Assembly (NCBI GenBank): GCA_934408835.1
Contig: CAKRVU010000011.1
Span: 1 to 13,493, forward strand
Source: an uncultured Oscillospiraceae bacterium
GTDB taxonomy: Bacteria > Bacillota > Clostridia > Oscillospirales > Ruminococcaceae
Length of the DNA stretch: 13,493 bases
Direction: 5' to 3'
Position 1 is the first letter of the stretch; every line of letters starts with the position of its first letter. Positions 5,619 to 12,290 of this stretch are shown in pieces. The translations under genes and the position numbers were made by a program. Below the pieces are notes generated by a model, which ran no database searches, was not told the origin of the DNA, and saw only the letters and a program-made list of their open reading frames with translations.

Positions 5619-5673
5619 AAAAACCCCCCTGACTGTTATTTGCTAACAGGGTTAGCATTTCCAAGTCAGGGGG
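5619..5673 (-). terminator. Nested hairpin plus U5 at the PTS/spoVAF junction, containing the spoVAF ribosome site
   Basis: A 10-bp outer stem CCCCCTGACT/AGTCAGGGGG (5625-5634 with 5664-5673) encloses a perfect 7-bp stem TGCTAAC/GTTAGCA (5641-5647 with 5651-5657). On the minus strand the G-rich arm is followed by TTTTT and then directly by the spoVAF ATG. It probably terminates the PTS transcript, while its last arm (GGGGGG) is the only candidate ribosome site for spoVAF. Confidence 0.7.
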
Positions 5674-5710
5674 AGTTTATCCCAAAAGCTTCGGGTGATG
5701 GCGAATAGAT

Positions 5711-7609
5711 TTATAGTGAGGCGATATAGTCTTCCAGTTCGCTCTTGATGACGGTGACGCGGGGTCCGTAGATGACCTGGACGCCTTCGCCTTTGACAAT
5801 CACGCCGGCAGCGCCGCTTTTCTTCAGCAGAGGCTCCTCTACCAGAGAGGGGTCGGATACGGTGACGCGCAAGCGGGTAGCGCAGCAGTCAAGATTTCGG
5901 ATATTGTCCTTTCCGCCCAAGCCCTTTAAGATGGTGGCGGAAACGGAGTCCTCCTCTTCCGGTTCGTTGCTGGACGAGGGTGGCTCTGGAGCGCCTTGCG
6001 CAATATAGTCTTCCAATTCGCTCTTGATGACGGTGACGCGAGGTCCGTAGATGACCTGGACGCCTTCGCCTTTGACAATCACGCCGGCGGCGCCGCTTTT
6101 CTTCAGCAGAGGCTCTTCCACCAGAGAGGGATCGGATACGGTGATGCGCAAACGGGTGGCGCAGCAATCGAGATTCTTGATGTTTTCCTTGCCGCCAAGA
6201 CCGCTTAGGATGAGGGAAGAGATTTGGTTTTTAGATTCTTTTTTTCTTGCCTCTAAGTCTTTGCGGGTATACAGTTTTGCTTCAGCGTCAACATCGCGTC
6301 CTGGTGTTTTCAGATCGAATTTTTTGATGACGAAGGTAAACAGGAAGTAATAGATAAAGAAATAGGCGATACCAACGATGGGGATCCAAATCCAGTTGGT
6401 TTTATCGTTTCCTTGCAGCACGCCGAACAGGAAAAAGTCAATGAGACCGCCGGAGAATGTCATACCAACGCCGACCTGGAACAGGTGCATCAGCATATAA
6501 GAAAGACCGCAAAGGACGCAATGGATTCCGTATAGCGCGGGGGCGACAAACAAGAAGGTAAACTCGATCGGCTCGGTGATACCGGTCAGCATGGCGGTGA
6601 GCGCAGCGGAAAGGAGAAGACCTCCGATCTCGGCGCGTTTTTCCGGCAGCGCGCAGCGGTACATAGCCAGCGCGGCGCCCGGGAGTCCAAAAATCATAAA
6701 GGGGAACTTACCGGACATAAAACGTGTAGCGTCTACGCTAAATGCGGTGGTATCGGGAGAAGCCAGCTGGGCGAAGAAGATATTTTGCGCACCTTGAATC
6801 AGGTTTCCATCGATCATCATGCTGCCGCCTAAGCCCGTCTGCCAAAACGGCAGGTAGAAGACGTGGTGGAGACCAAACGGAATCAGCGCCCGTTCGATCA
6901 GACCGTAGATAAAGGTGCCGAACAGTCCCGAGTTGAGCACGAGACCGCCTAGGGCATAAATTCCTTCTTGCACAAACGGCCAGATAAAGAACATGGCGGC
7001 GCCGACAAGGATATAAACAACGGTAGATATAATAGGCACAAACCTGGTACCGCCAAAGAAAGAGATGACTGAGGGGAGCTGAATTTTATAGAAACGGTTG
7101 TGTAAAGCTGCGACGCCAAGTCCTACCAGAATACCGCCGAAAACGCCCATTTCCAACGTCCAAGTTCCGAGCACCTGACCGATCGTGCCGGCTTCTTTTG
7201 CGGCATCGGTGATTCCACCGGTTAGCGAAAGCATGGTGGAAATGGTTTCGTTCATGATAAAATAGGCGATTGCTGCCGACAGGGTGGCGACTTCTTTTTC
7301 CCGTTCCGCCATTCCGAGGGCAACGCCCATGGCAAAAATAATCGGCAGATTGCTGAATATGATTTGCCCGGTATTGGCCATAATCGTGAGAATCCAGTTT
7401 AATACCGTTCCCTCTCCTAGCAGCCACTGCAGACCATAGGACTCAACCATGACCTGGTTGCTAAAGGACGCGCCGATACCTAGCAATAGTCCTGCTACCG
7501 GCAGAATCGCGATCGGGAACATAAACGAGCGACCGACTCGCTGCAATACACTGAATACGCCGCCTTTTTTGGCGGGATTTTTGGTGAGATCTTTTTGTTT
7601 TTTTGCCAT
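5711..7609 (-). CDS. Glc-family PTS transporter EIICB with two tandem EIIB domains
   Basis: This 632-aa protein imports and phosphorylates a sugar using phosphate from EI, HPr and EIIA. The membrane EIIC domain (about 15-438) has FGLHHVFYLPFWQTGLGG (245-262), GITEPIEF (343-350) and the end motif DLKTPGRD. After a charged linker come two EIIB domains (about 463-537 and 556-632), each with the phospho-Cys motif LDCCATRLR. The acceptor Cys is C483 or C576 by alignment with E. coli PtsG C421. Over 68 residues the copies differ at only three positions. The text resembles glucose/maltose (PtsG/MalX-like) permeases; the exact sugar is not readable. No EIIA domain is fused or adjacent. The start is set by AGGAGGT (7614-7620). 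It lies downstream of ptsI, behind two hairpins. Confidence 0.93.
   Translation of the reverse strand: MAKKQKDLTKNPAKKGGVFSVLQRVGRSFMFPIAILPVAGLLLGIGASFSNQVMVESYGLQWLLGEGTVLNWILTIMANTGQIIFSNLPIIFAMGVALGMAEREKEVATLSAAIAYFIMNETISTMLSLTGGITDAAKEAGTIGQVLGTWTLEMGVFGGILVGLGVAALHNRFYKIQLPSVISFFGGTRFVPIISTVVYILVGAAMFFIWPFVQEGIYALGGLVLNSGLFGTFIYGLIERALIPFGLHHVFYLPFWQTGLGGSMMIDGNLIQGAQNIFFAQLASPDTTAFSVDATRFMSGKFPFMIFGLPGAALAMYRCALPEKRAEIGGLLLSAALTAMLTGITEPIEFTFLFVAPALYGIHCVLCGLSYMLMHLFQVGVGMTFSGGLIDFFLFGVLQGNDKTNWIWIPIVGIAYFFIYYFLFTFVIKKFDLKTPGRDVDAEAKLYTRKDLEARKKESKNQISSLILSGLGGKENIKNLDCCATRLRITVSDPSLVEEPLLKKSGAAGVIVKGEGVQVIYGPRVTVIKSELEDYIAQGAPEPPSSSNEPEEEDSVSATILKGLGGKDNIRNLDCCATRLRVTVSDPSLVEEPLLKKSGAAGVIVKGEGVQVIYGPRVTVIKSELEDYIASL
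5720..6202 (-). repeat. Tandem intragenic duplication of the EIIB domain
   Basis: Two 204-bp units, 5720-5923 and 5999-6202, are offset by 279 bp. By eye they differ at roughly 20-25 bases, but only three of 68 codons change the amino acid (E/D, K/R, I/V). Differences cluster toward the 5,880-5,920 end. A Pro/Ser/Glu-rich linker separates them. Confidence 0.9.
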
Positions 7610-7670
7610 AAAAACCTCCTGTTGTTTTTGGATTTATCATCAAATTATTTTGATTCTCTTTTTTCAGGAT

Positions 7671-7705
7671 AAAAGGGAAGACTGAGAAATGAACAGTCCC
7701 TTCCC
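7671..7705 (-). promoter_or_regulatory. Terminator-like hairpin in the EIICB leader, possible antitermination site
   Basis: On the minus strand GGGAAG-GG-ACTG pairs with CAGTCTTCCC (7675-7684 with 7694-7705, 2-nt bulge), followed by TTTTATCC, about 60 nt before the EIICB start. Immediately upstream, the minus strand reads GACTGGGAATGC (complement of 7708-7719), vaguely like the ribonucleic antiterminator of LicT/GlcT-type regulators and overlapping the hairpin's 5' side. The hairpin is visible; the antiterminator assignment is tentative. Confidence 0.4.
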
Positions 7706-7754
7706 ATAGCATTCCCAGTCGGATTCCTTTCAACCCATTGGAAAAATTTAAGCG

Positions 7755-7776
7755 AAAAAGGGCGCAGTACGCCCTT
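7755..7776 (-). terminator. Terminator directly after ptsI
   Basis: AAGGGCG-TACTG-CGCCCTT on the minus strand (7758-7764 with 7770-7776) is followed by TTTCGC, making five T in all. It lies 8 nt after the ptsI stop. I saw no good promoter between it and the EIICB gene, so the downstream gene may depend on read-through. Confidence 0.75.
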
Positions 7777-7783
7777 CGTGGGT

Positions 7784-9445
7784 TTATAAAATAGAATTCA
7801 GCAGACGCTCCTTGATTTGCTGCACATTGGTTTCCCGCACCTTTTTTCGGAGAGGAAGGAGATAGGCGGGAGAGACGGAGAGCTCGTCAATCCCCATTGC
7901 CAAAAAGGTTTCGGTCAATTCCAAATCTGCGGCAAGCTCGCCACAAATCCCCATCCAGATACCGTTTTTATGCGCGTTATCCGCAACCATTTTCAGCATC
8001 CGCAGGATGGCCTTATGATGGGGATCGTAAAATTCATTCAAATCGTTGTTCTGACGGTCGACCGCCAATGTGTATTGCGTCAAATCATTGGTTCCGATAC
8101 TGAAGAAATCGACCTCTTTTGCCAAATCGTCACTGATGATTACCGATGCCGGCGTTTCAATCATGATTCCAATTTCAAGATTTTTATCAAACGGAATGGA
8201 ATCGGCTGTCAGCTGTTCGGTGACAGAATAGAGGATTTCTTTGATACGGCGCACCTCTGAAACAGATGTGATCATCGGGAACATGATCGCGATTTTTCCA
8301 TAGGCGGAGGCGCGGAGCAACGCGCGCAGCTGCGTTTGAAAAATCTCTGGTCTTGTTAAACAAATTCGGATGGCACGCATTCCCATTGCCGGGTTTTCCT
8401 CTTTTGGGAGATTGAAATAATCAATTTGCTTATCGGCGCCGATATCGAGAGTACGGATGATGACGCGTTTTCCCGCCATGTTTTCGGCTACCTTCCGGTA
8501 AACGGTAAACTGCTCCTCTTCGGACGGGTAATAGCTATTTTCCAGATAGAGAAATTCGCTGCGGAACAGCCCGATTCCGCCGGCGTCATTTTGCAAAACT
8601 GCGCCGACGTCGCTGATGTTCCCGATATTGGCATAGAGGTTGATTGTTTGCCCGTCTAATGTGATATTTTTCTTCCCGCGCAGCTGCTGCAACAGCGCTG
8701 TCTGTTCAAGCGCTTTTTTCTGCTTTTCCTTCATCTCTTTGAGTGTAGCCTCGTCCGGGTCGAGATAGACCGTTCCGGTAAAACCGTCTATGACAGCAAA
8801 TGCGCCATCACATTCCGGCGGCAGCTTATCGCCAACGCCGATAACGGCGGGAATATTCATTGTGCGGGCTAAAATCGCCGTGTGAGAATTGGCTGAACCT
8901 TGGCGGGTGACAAAGCCGAGAACCAGTGATTTGTCAAGCTGCACCGTTTCGCTGGGCGCTAAATCGTCCGCCGCAATGATAACCGGCTGGTTTGCGTCAA
9001 TTTCGTGATCGGAAGCGCCCGAAAGCACCTTGATTAGGCGCTCCGACACATCCTTGACATCGGCCGCGCGTTCCCGCATATAATCATCGTCCATTGAGGA
9101 AAACATTTGAGAAAAATTGTCCGATGTGACGGCGACTGCATATTCCGCATTGGATTTTTGCGTCCGGATAATATTTTGAATGGATTCCAGATAGTCCAGG
9201 TCTTCGAGCATCATTTGATGTATCTGAAAGATCATCGCATTCCCCTCGCCCACTTCGGCAAGCGCCTTTTGATACAGGTTGCCAAGCTGTTCGATCGCCT
9301 TTTCCTTTGCGCTTTGCAAGCGGGATATTTCCTGTTCCGGGTCATCCACATGACAGCGTTTGACCTGTTGCTGCGATTGTGAAAAAAACGAAATCTTTCC
9401 GATAGCAATGCCTCCGAAGACGCCTTTGCCGCAAATCACTTTCAT
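7784..9445 (-). CDS. ptsI: PTS enzyme I (phosphoenolpyruvate-protein phosphotransferase)
   Basis: This 553-aa protein starts the PTS relay by taking phosphate from PEP and giving it to HPr in the cytoplasm. The phospho-His lies in GSANSHTAILAR (H188). PEP-site residues align with E. coli EI: R295 in GLFRSEF, R331 in RTLDIGADK, E430 in IMIETP, D454 in GTNDLTQYTLAVDR and C501 in GICGELA. The domain order is swivelling HPr-binding and His domain (1 to about 225), then TIM barrel (about 260-540). GGGAGG lies 11 nt before the ATG, a slightly long spacing. In many Firmicutes ptsH precedes ptsI, but none is here, so HPr is encoded elsewhere. The EIICB gene follows downstream. Confidence 0.98.
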   Translation of the reverse strand: MKVICGKGVFGGIAIGKISFFSQSQQQVKRCHVDDPEQEISRLQSAKEKAIEQLGNLYQKALAEVGEGNAMIFQIHQMMLEDLDYLESIQNIIRTQKSNAEYAVAVTSDNFSQMFSSMDDDYMRERAADVKDVSERLIKVLSGASDHEIDANQPVIIAADDLAPSETVQLDKSLVLGFVTRQGSANSHTAILARTMNIPAVIGVGDKLPPECDGAFAVIDGFTGTVYLDPDEATLKEMKEKQKKALEQTALLQQLRGKKNITLDGQTINLYANIGNISDVGAVLQNDAGGIGLFRSEFLYLENSYYPSEEEQFTVYRKVAENMAGKRVIIRTLDIGADKQIDYFNLPKEENPAMGMRAIRICLTRPEIFQTQLRALLRASAYGKIAIMFPMITSVSEVRRIKEILYSVTEQLTADSIPFDKNLEIGIMIETPASVIISDDLAKEVDFFSIGTNDLTQYTLAVDRQNNDLNEFYDPHHKAILRMLKMVADNAHKNGIWMGICGELAADLELTETFLAMGIDELSVSPAYLLPLRKKVRETNVQQIKERLLNSIL

Positions 9446-9515
9446 AGTGCTTTTATCCTCCCTTTTGACAAAAAGAAAACAAAGTCTCTTTTATCAATCT
9501 CCTTATTTTATCCTA

Positions 9516-9544
9516 ATTATGCACAAGTTTTACTAAAAAGTCAA
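9516..9544 (-). promoter_or_regulatory. Promoter of ptsI
   Basis: The minus strand has TTGACT (9539-9544), a 17-bp spacer and CATAAT (9516-9521). The predicted start near 9509 gives a 64-nt leader. No clear CcpA cre site was noticed. Confidence 0.65.
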
Positions 9545-9852
9545 GAGATTTATCAAAAACTTTCACAAACATTTCGCAAAGAAAATGGGCTGTTCGGTTG
9601 TCCCGGCAGCTCGCTTTTTACAAAAAACAAAGGTCTTTTTCTTATCGTTTTGCACTCATGCGATTGTTTTGTGAAAAAGTTTCGGTTTTGTGTTTCAAAA
9701 AAGGGTATGCTTCTGCGACCGAACAAAGTACATGTCATCATTTTTGCCGCCGACGATAAATTTAGTATACTCAAATCAAGTATACACGCCACATGGTAGG
9801 ATAAAACAATGTTAAAATGTACTTAAAATAAGATTGTTTTGAGGTGGATTGA
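9545..9852. other. AT-rich intergenic region, no convincing gene
   Basis: About 300 bp with poly-A/T runs. Open frames lack ribosome sites. A direct repeat AGTATAC (9764-9770 and 9779-9785, 15-bp period) is present; GTATAC is itself a palindrome, so this could be an operator or a chance AT-rich match. TTAAAAT-like blocks recur near 9812-9830. Nothing here can be assigned. Confidence 0.4.
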
Positions 9853-9933
9853 TTGAGAAACAAAGAAAACAAACATATTGATTTTGTTGCTAATTACAAA
9901 AGCCAATTCTATTCGGTACATTACAATCTATAA
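9853..9933 (+). CDS. 26-codon upstream ORF (TTG start) before the HTH-SLOG gene
   Basis: A GAGGTGG ribosome site (9841-9847) lies 5 nt before a TTG that opens a 26-codon frame. It encodes RNKENKHIDFVANYKSQFYS and a few more residues. The stop at 9931-9933 falls inside the left arm of an 11-bp inverted repeat, whose right arm precedes the ribosome site of the next gene. It could be a leader peptide. Alternatively the text DFVANYKSQFYS resembles the start of sigma-like factors of mobile elements, which would make it a truncated relic. Neither reading is proven. Confidence 0.35.
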   Translation: MRNKENKHIDFVANYKSQFYSVHYNL

Positions 9934-9991
9934 CTATTTTGGCTTCAACTCGTAAGTTTTTTGCTTCGTAAATTAAAGTTAAAATAGTTAT
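9930..9991 (+). repeat. 11-bp perfect inverted repeat upstream of the HTH-SLOG gene
   Basis: ATAACTATTTT (9930-9940) and AAAATAGTTAT (9981-9991) are perfect complements across a 40-bp spacer. The right arm ends 4-5 bp before AAAGGTGGTGA, the ribosome site of the next gene. It may be a two-site operator for the HTH protein itself or an RNA stem. A weak promoter-like TTGCTT (9962-9967) lies between the arms. Confidence 0.6.
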
Positions 9992-10009
9992 GAGAAAGGT
10001 GGTGACGTT

Positions 10010-10828
10010 ATGGATACGCATGCTCGTCTGCAACAGTTATTACGCGAACGCGGGTGGACAGAGTATAAACTTTCAAAGGAATGTGGTTTAGCACAGTCCA
10101 CTATTGGCAACATATTTAGAAGAAACACGGTTCCATCTGTCGCAACCCTTGAGACGATATGCAAAGCCTTTGGTATCACCATGTCACAATTTTTTGCTGA
10201 AACCGATATGGTGGAATTAAGTCCTTATATGAAAGAATTTTTTGAGCGTTCAGTTTTCCTGACAATGAACCAAAAAATCGCAGTGATTCAAATGCTCAAA
10301 GCAATGAATTATGACAACGAACCGATAGATGAGTTTTGTTTCAACGAATTTCAGAAACGAACGCATAAAATATGTTTCACGGGTCACCGCCCAGAAAAGC
10401 TAGTCCGCACGGAAGAGGATATAAAAAAGGATTTGGAGATACAAATCCGACGAGCAATCGCAGATGATCTAACTATATTTATTACCGGTATGGCGCGTGG
10501 AACAGATATCTGGGCAGCACAGATCGTGTTGAAACTACGTGAACAAGGTATCCCCGTGAAACTGATATGCGCTTGTCCTTATGACGGCTTTGAAAAAGGG
10601 TGGCGAAGCGAATGGCAAAAACAATATAGAGATATTCTTGAAGCGGCGGATTTTGTAAAATATATTTGCGAAAATTACAATCGGTCTTGTTTCCAAATCA
10701 GAAATGAATGGATGGTAAATCATTCCGACAGAGTGGTTGCGGTATTTAATGGACAAAAGAGCGGAACGAAAAACACGATAGATTATGCGAAAAAAATTGG
10801 CGTTCCTGTCATCCAAATTAAAGGATAA
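10010..10828 (+). CDS. HTH (XRE-type) and SLOG/DUF1273 fusion protein
   Basis: This 272-aa protein has two parts. Residues 1-65 form a Cro/C1-type helix-turn-helix, with YKLSKECGLAQSTIGNIFRR (19-38) as the DNA-reading helices. After a linker, residues 119-272 form a SLOG Rossmann-like domain of the DUF1273/YpsA type. Its motifs are CFTGHRPEKL (122-131), GMARGTD (160-166), ACPYDGF (188-194), an NRSCFQIRNEWMVNHSD block (224-240) and a final GTKNTIDYAKK. SLOG domains are proposed to bind nucleotides or nucleotide derivatives, so a ligand-sensing transcription regulator is a reasonable inference. AAAGGTGGTGA sets the start. It is the only plus-strand gene in a minus-strand neighbourhood, lies in AT-rich sequence next to tRNA-fMet, and ends at a strong terminator, which hints at acquisition. 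Confidence 0.85.
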   Translation: MDTHARLQQLLRERGWTEYKLSKECGLAQSTIGNIFRRNTVPSVATLETICKAFGITMSQFFAETDMVELSPYMKEFFERSVFLTMNQKIAVIQMLKAMNYDNEPIDEFCFNEFQKRTHKICFTGHRPEKLVRTEEDIKKDLEIQIRRAIADDLTIFITGMARGTDIWAAQIVLKLREQGIPVKLICACPYDGFEKGWRSEWQKQYRDILEAADFVKYICENYNRSCFQIRNEWMVNHSDRVVAVFNGQKSGTKNTIDYAKKIGVPVIQIKG

Positions 10829-10861
10829 ATCCATAATCATTTGCAGTGTGAATAGAGGCAA

Positions 10862-10879
10862 TAATGAATCCATTCATTA
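10862..10879. repeat. 8-bp palindrome downstream of the HTH-SLOG gene
   Basis: TAATGAAT-CC-ATTCATTA is a perfect dyad about 35 bp after the stop codon. It is too tight a loop for a stable RNA hairpin and could be a DNA site. No function is assigned. Confidence 0.4.
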
Positions 10880-10895
10880 AGCAAGTAAAATGAAA

Positions 10896-10926
10896 AACTC
10901 TCGTTCTAACGAACGAGAGTTTTTTT
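10896..10926. terminator. Bidirectional terminator between the HTH-SLOG gene and tRNA-fMet
   Basis: AACTCTCGTTC and GAACGAGAGTT (10896-10906 with 10911-10921) form a perfect 11-bp stem with a TAAC loop. Six T follow on the plus strand and TTTTCA on the minus strand. It ends both the plus-strand gene and the minus-strand tRNA transcript. Confidence 0.9.
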
Positions 10927-10928
10927 GC

Positions 10929-11005
<77 letters not shown>

Positions 11006-11011
11006 ATAATC

Positions 11012-11046
11012 AAGAGCACTGAAAACCTGTATTTTCAAGTACTCTT
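11012..11046 (-). other. Leader hairpin of the tRNA-fMet precursor
   Basis: AAGAGTAC-T-TGAAAA pairs with TTTTCAGTGCTCTT (11032-11046 with 11012-11025, one bulge, one G-U), loop TACAGG. It occupies nearly the whole leader between the predicted start (about 11042) and the tRNA 5' end, so it might affect RNase P processing or stability. Confidence 0.6.
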
Positions 11047-11048
11047 AT

Positions 11049-11077
11049 ATTATACTACAACTTTTTAGAAAATGCAA
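11049..11077 (-). promoter_or_regulatory. Promoter of tRNA-fMet
   Basis: The minus strand has TTGCAT (11072-11077), a 17-bp spacer and TATAAT (11049-11054). Confidence 0.8.
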
Positions 11078-11103
11078 GCCTTTTTTTGAAAAAAATTATT
11101 TTT

Positions 11104-11385
11104 TTAAATCGAGTCGTCTTTTAGGTCGTTTTCAGGGGTTTCGCTGGGGGTGGGTTGCGCTTGCTCGTTCGCCGGCGTTTCTTCCATATCGGCTGCGTCA
11201 AAGTCTTCGGCGAAGGCAGATTCGTCTGCGGCGTCAAAATCGTCTTCGAGATATTCTGTATCGTCGATATAGATATCGACATTGTTATCCTTTTTGCTCC
11301 GGTTTAAAACGGTCATAATTGCAACGACCAGCCCGACGCCTGCGGCTGCGACCGCGACCAATGTCATCAAAATTCCTTTTTTCAT
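11104..11385 (-). CDS. Small membrane-anchored acidic protein of unknown function
   Basis: This 93-aa protein has a basic N-terminus MKKG, one hydrophobic helix of about 24 residues (5-28), a basic stop RSKK, and then a very acidic, Ala/Asp/Glu-rich tail containing two DFDAAD units. The tail is probably disordered and ends in a Pro/Thr-rich stretch. The ATG at 11385 is preferred over a TTG one codon upstream because AGGAGGAG (11391-11398) is then 5 nt away. It has its own promoter just past the end of rsmE. No signal peptidase or lipobox motif is seen. No family is recognised. Confidence 0.75.
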   Translation of the reverse strand: MKKGILMTLVAVAAAGVGLVVAIMTVLNRSKKDNNVDIYIDDTEYLEDDFDAADESAFAEDFDAADMEETPANEQAQPTPSETPENDLKDDSI

Positions 11386-11425
11386 CAAAACTCCTCCTAT
11401 ACAAACATGTTAGCGTTACCTTATT

Positions 11426-11454
11426 ATTATATACGACTTCTTTTCAAATTACAA
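11426..11454 (-). promoter_or_regulatory. Promoter of the acidic membrane protein gene
   Basis: The minus strand has TTGTAA (11449-11454), a 17-bp spacer and TATAAT (11426-11431), giving a start near 11419 and a leader of about 35 nt. Confidence 0.75.
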
Positions 11455-11463
11455 GGTTTATTT

Positions 11464-12183
11464 TTAAATATTTCCAGTTGCGAATAAAAACAGGGAGAGG
11501 GCGCACAGAGGCGCGGTTTCACAGCGAAGAATTCGCGGACCGAGGCTGGCGAGGGAGACTCCGGCATTTTCCGCCTGTTTGACCTCTTCCAGTGAAAATC
11601 CGCCCTCGCTTCCCACAAAAAAGGAGACGCGCTTTTCTTCTTGCGAGATCAAATCCCGTACCGATTGACCGCCGCATTCATAAAATAAGACGGAACGGGT
11701 TTCCGGTTCAAGCTCCTGCAATGCCTGCGCGAAGGTTCGCAGCGGGTTGACCGTTGGGATGATTCCGCGACCGCTCTGTTTGGCTGCCTCCTGCGCAATT
11801 TTTTGATATCGAAGCCGTTTTTTTTCAAACGCCTCGGGCGTTGGGCGGGAGATACAGCGGGAAGTCATGACCGGAGTAATCAGAGAGGCGCCAAGCTCCA
11901 CCGATTTTTGGATAATCCAATCCATCTTGTCGCCCTTGGGGAGCGCCTGATACAAATGAAGAAAAACTCCCGGTTCGCTGGACACCGGGCACTTTTCCAG
12001 CACTTGCAGCGTTACGGTATCTCCTGTTTGGCGAATGACGCAATGATAGTCGAAGCCCTTCCCGTCGCAAAGGGTCAGCGTTTCGCCCGGTTTCATTCTG
12101 AGCGAACGGGCGATATGCCGCGCTTGCTCTCCTTCCAATCGCACAAGATCTCCCGGCGTTTCGGGAATAAAAAATCGTGGCAT
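11464..12183 (-). CDS. rsmE: 16S rRNA m3U1498 methyltransferase RsmE
   Basis: This 239-aa SPOUT-class enzyme methylates N3 of U1498 in 16S rRNA using S-adenosylmethionine. It has an N-terminal PUA-like part (MPRFFIP, then EGEQARHIARSLRMKPGE) and the catalytic knot. Visible motifs are QALPKGDKMDWIIQKSVELG (79-98), EAAKQSGR (132-139), VGSEGGFS (190-197) and LGPRILRCETA (214-224). The frame is open 16 codons further up, but ATG at 12183 is chosen because TGGAGGA precedes it by about 8 nt and the family begins with this MPRFF text. Length matches the family. It is divergent from the potassium-uptake genes, and no terminator follows before the next minus-strand promoter. Confidence 0.96.
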   Translation of the reverse strand: MPRFFIPETPGDLVRLEGEQARHIARSLRMKPGETLTLCDGKGFDYHCVIRQTGDTVTLQVLEKCPVSSEPGVFLHLYQALPKGDKMDWIIQKSVELGASLITPVMTSRCISRPTPEAFEKKRLRYQKIAQEAAKQSGRGIIPTVNPLRTFAQALQELEPETRSVLFYECGGQSVRDLISQEEKRVSFFVGSEGGFSLEEVKQAENAGVSLASLGPRILRCETAPLCALSLFLFATGNI

Positions 12184-12215
12184 TTTTTCTTTCCTCCATA
12201 ATACTACAAATTTTG

Positions 12216-12244
12216 TTGACAAACGGGGCAAAAGATACTACTAT
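12216..12244 (+). promoter_or_regulatory. Promoter of the TrkA-type operon
   Basis: TTGACA (12216-12221), a 17-bp spacer and TACTAT (12239-12244), followed by a leader of about 40 nt. Confidence 0.7.
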
Positions 12245-12290
12245 AAATAGAAAACAATTGGATTTGACCCAGAAAGGATCGTTAGATACT

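Noticed and set aside
5772..6350. Two plus-strand frames with near-identical translations, as if a duplicated gene
   Set aside because: They are antisense shadows of the duplicated EIIB domains on the minus strand.
7817..8260. 147-codon plus-strand frame inside ptsI
   Set aside because: Antisense shadow of the intact, motif-complete ptsI coding sequence, without a ribosome site.
9553..9792. 79-codon minus-strand frame upstream of the ptsI promoter
   Set aside because: No ribosome site, poor protein composition, and the DNA is AT-rich intergenic sequence.
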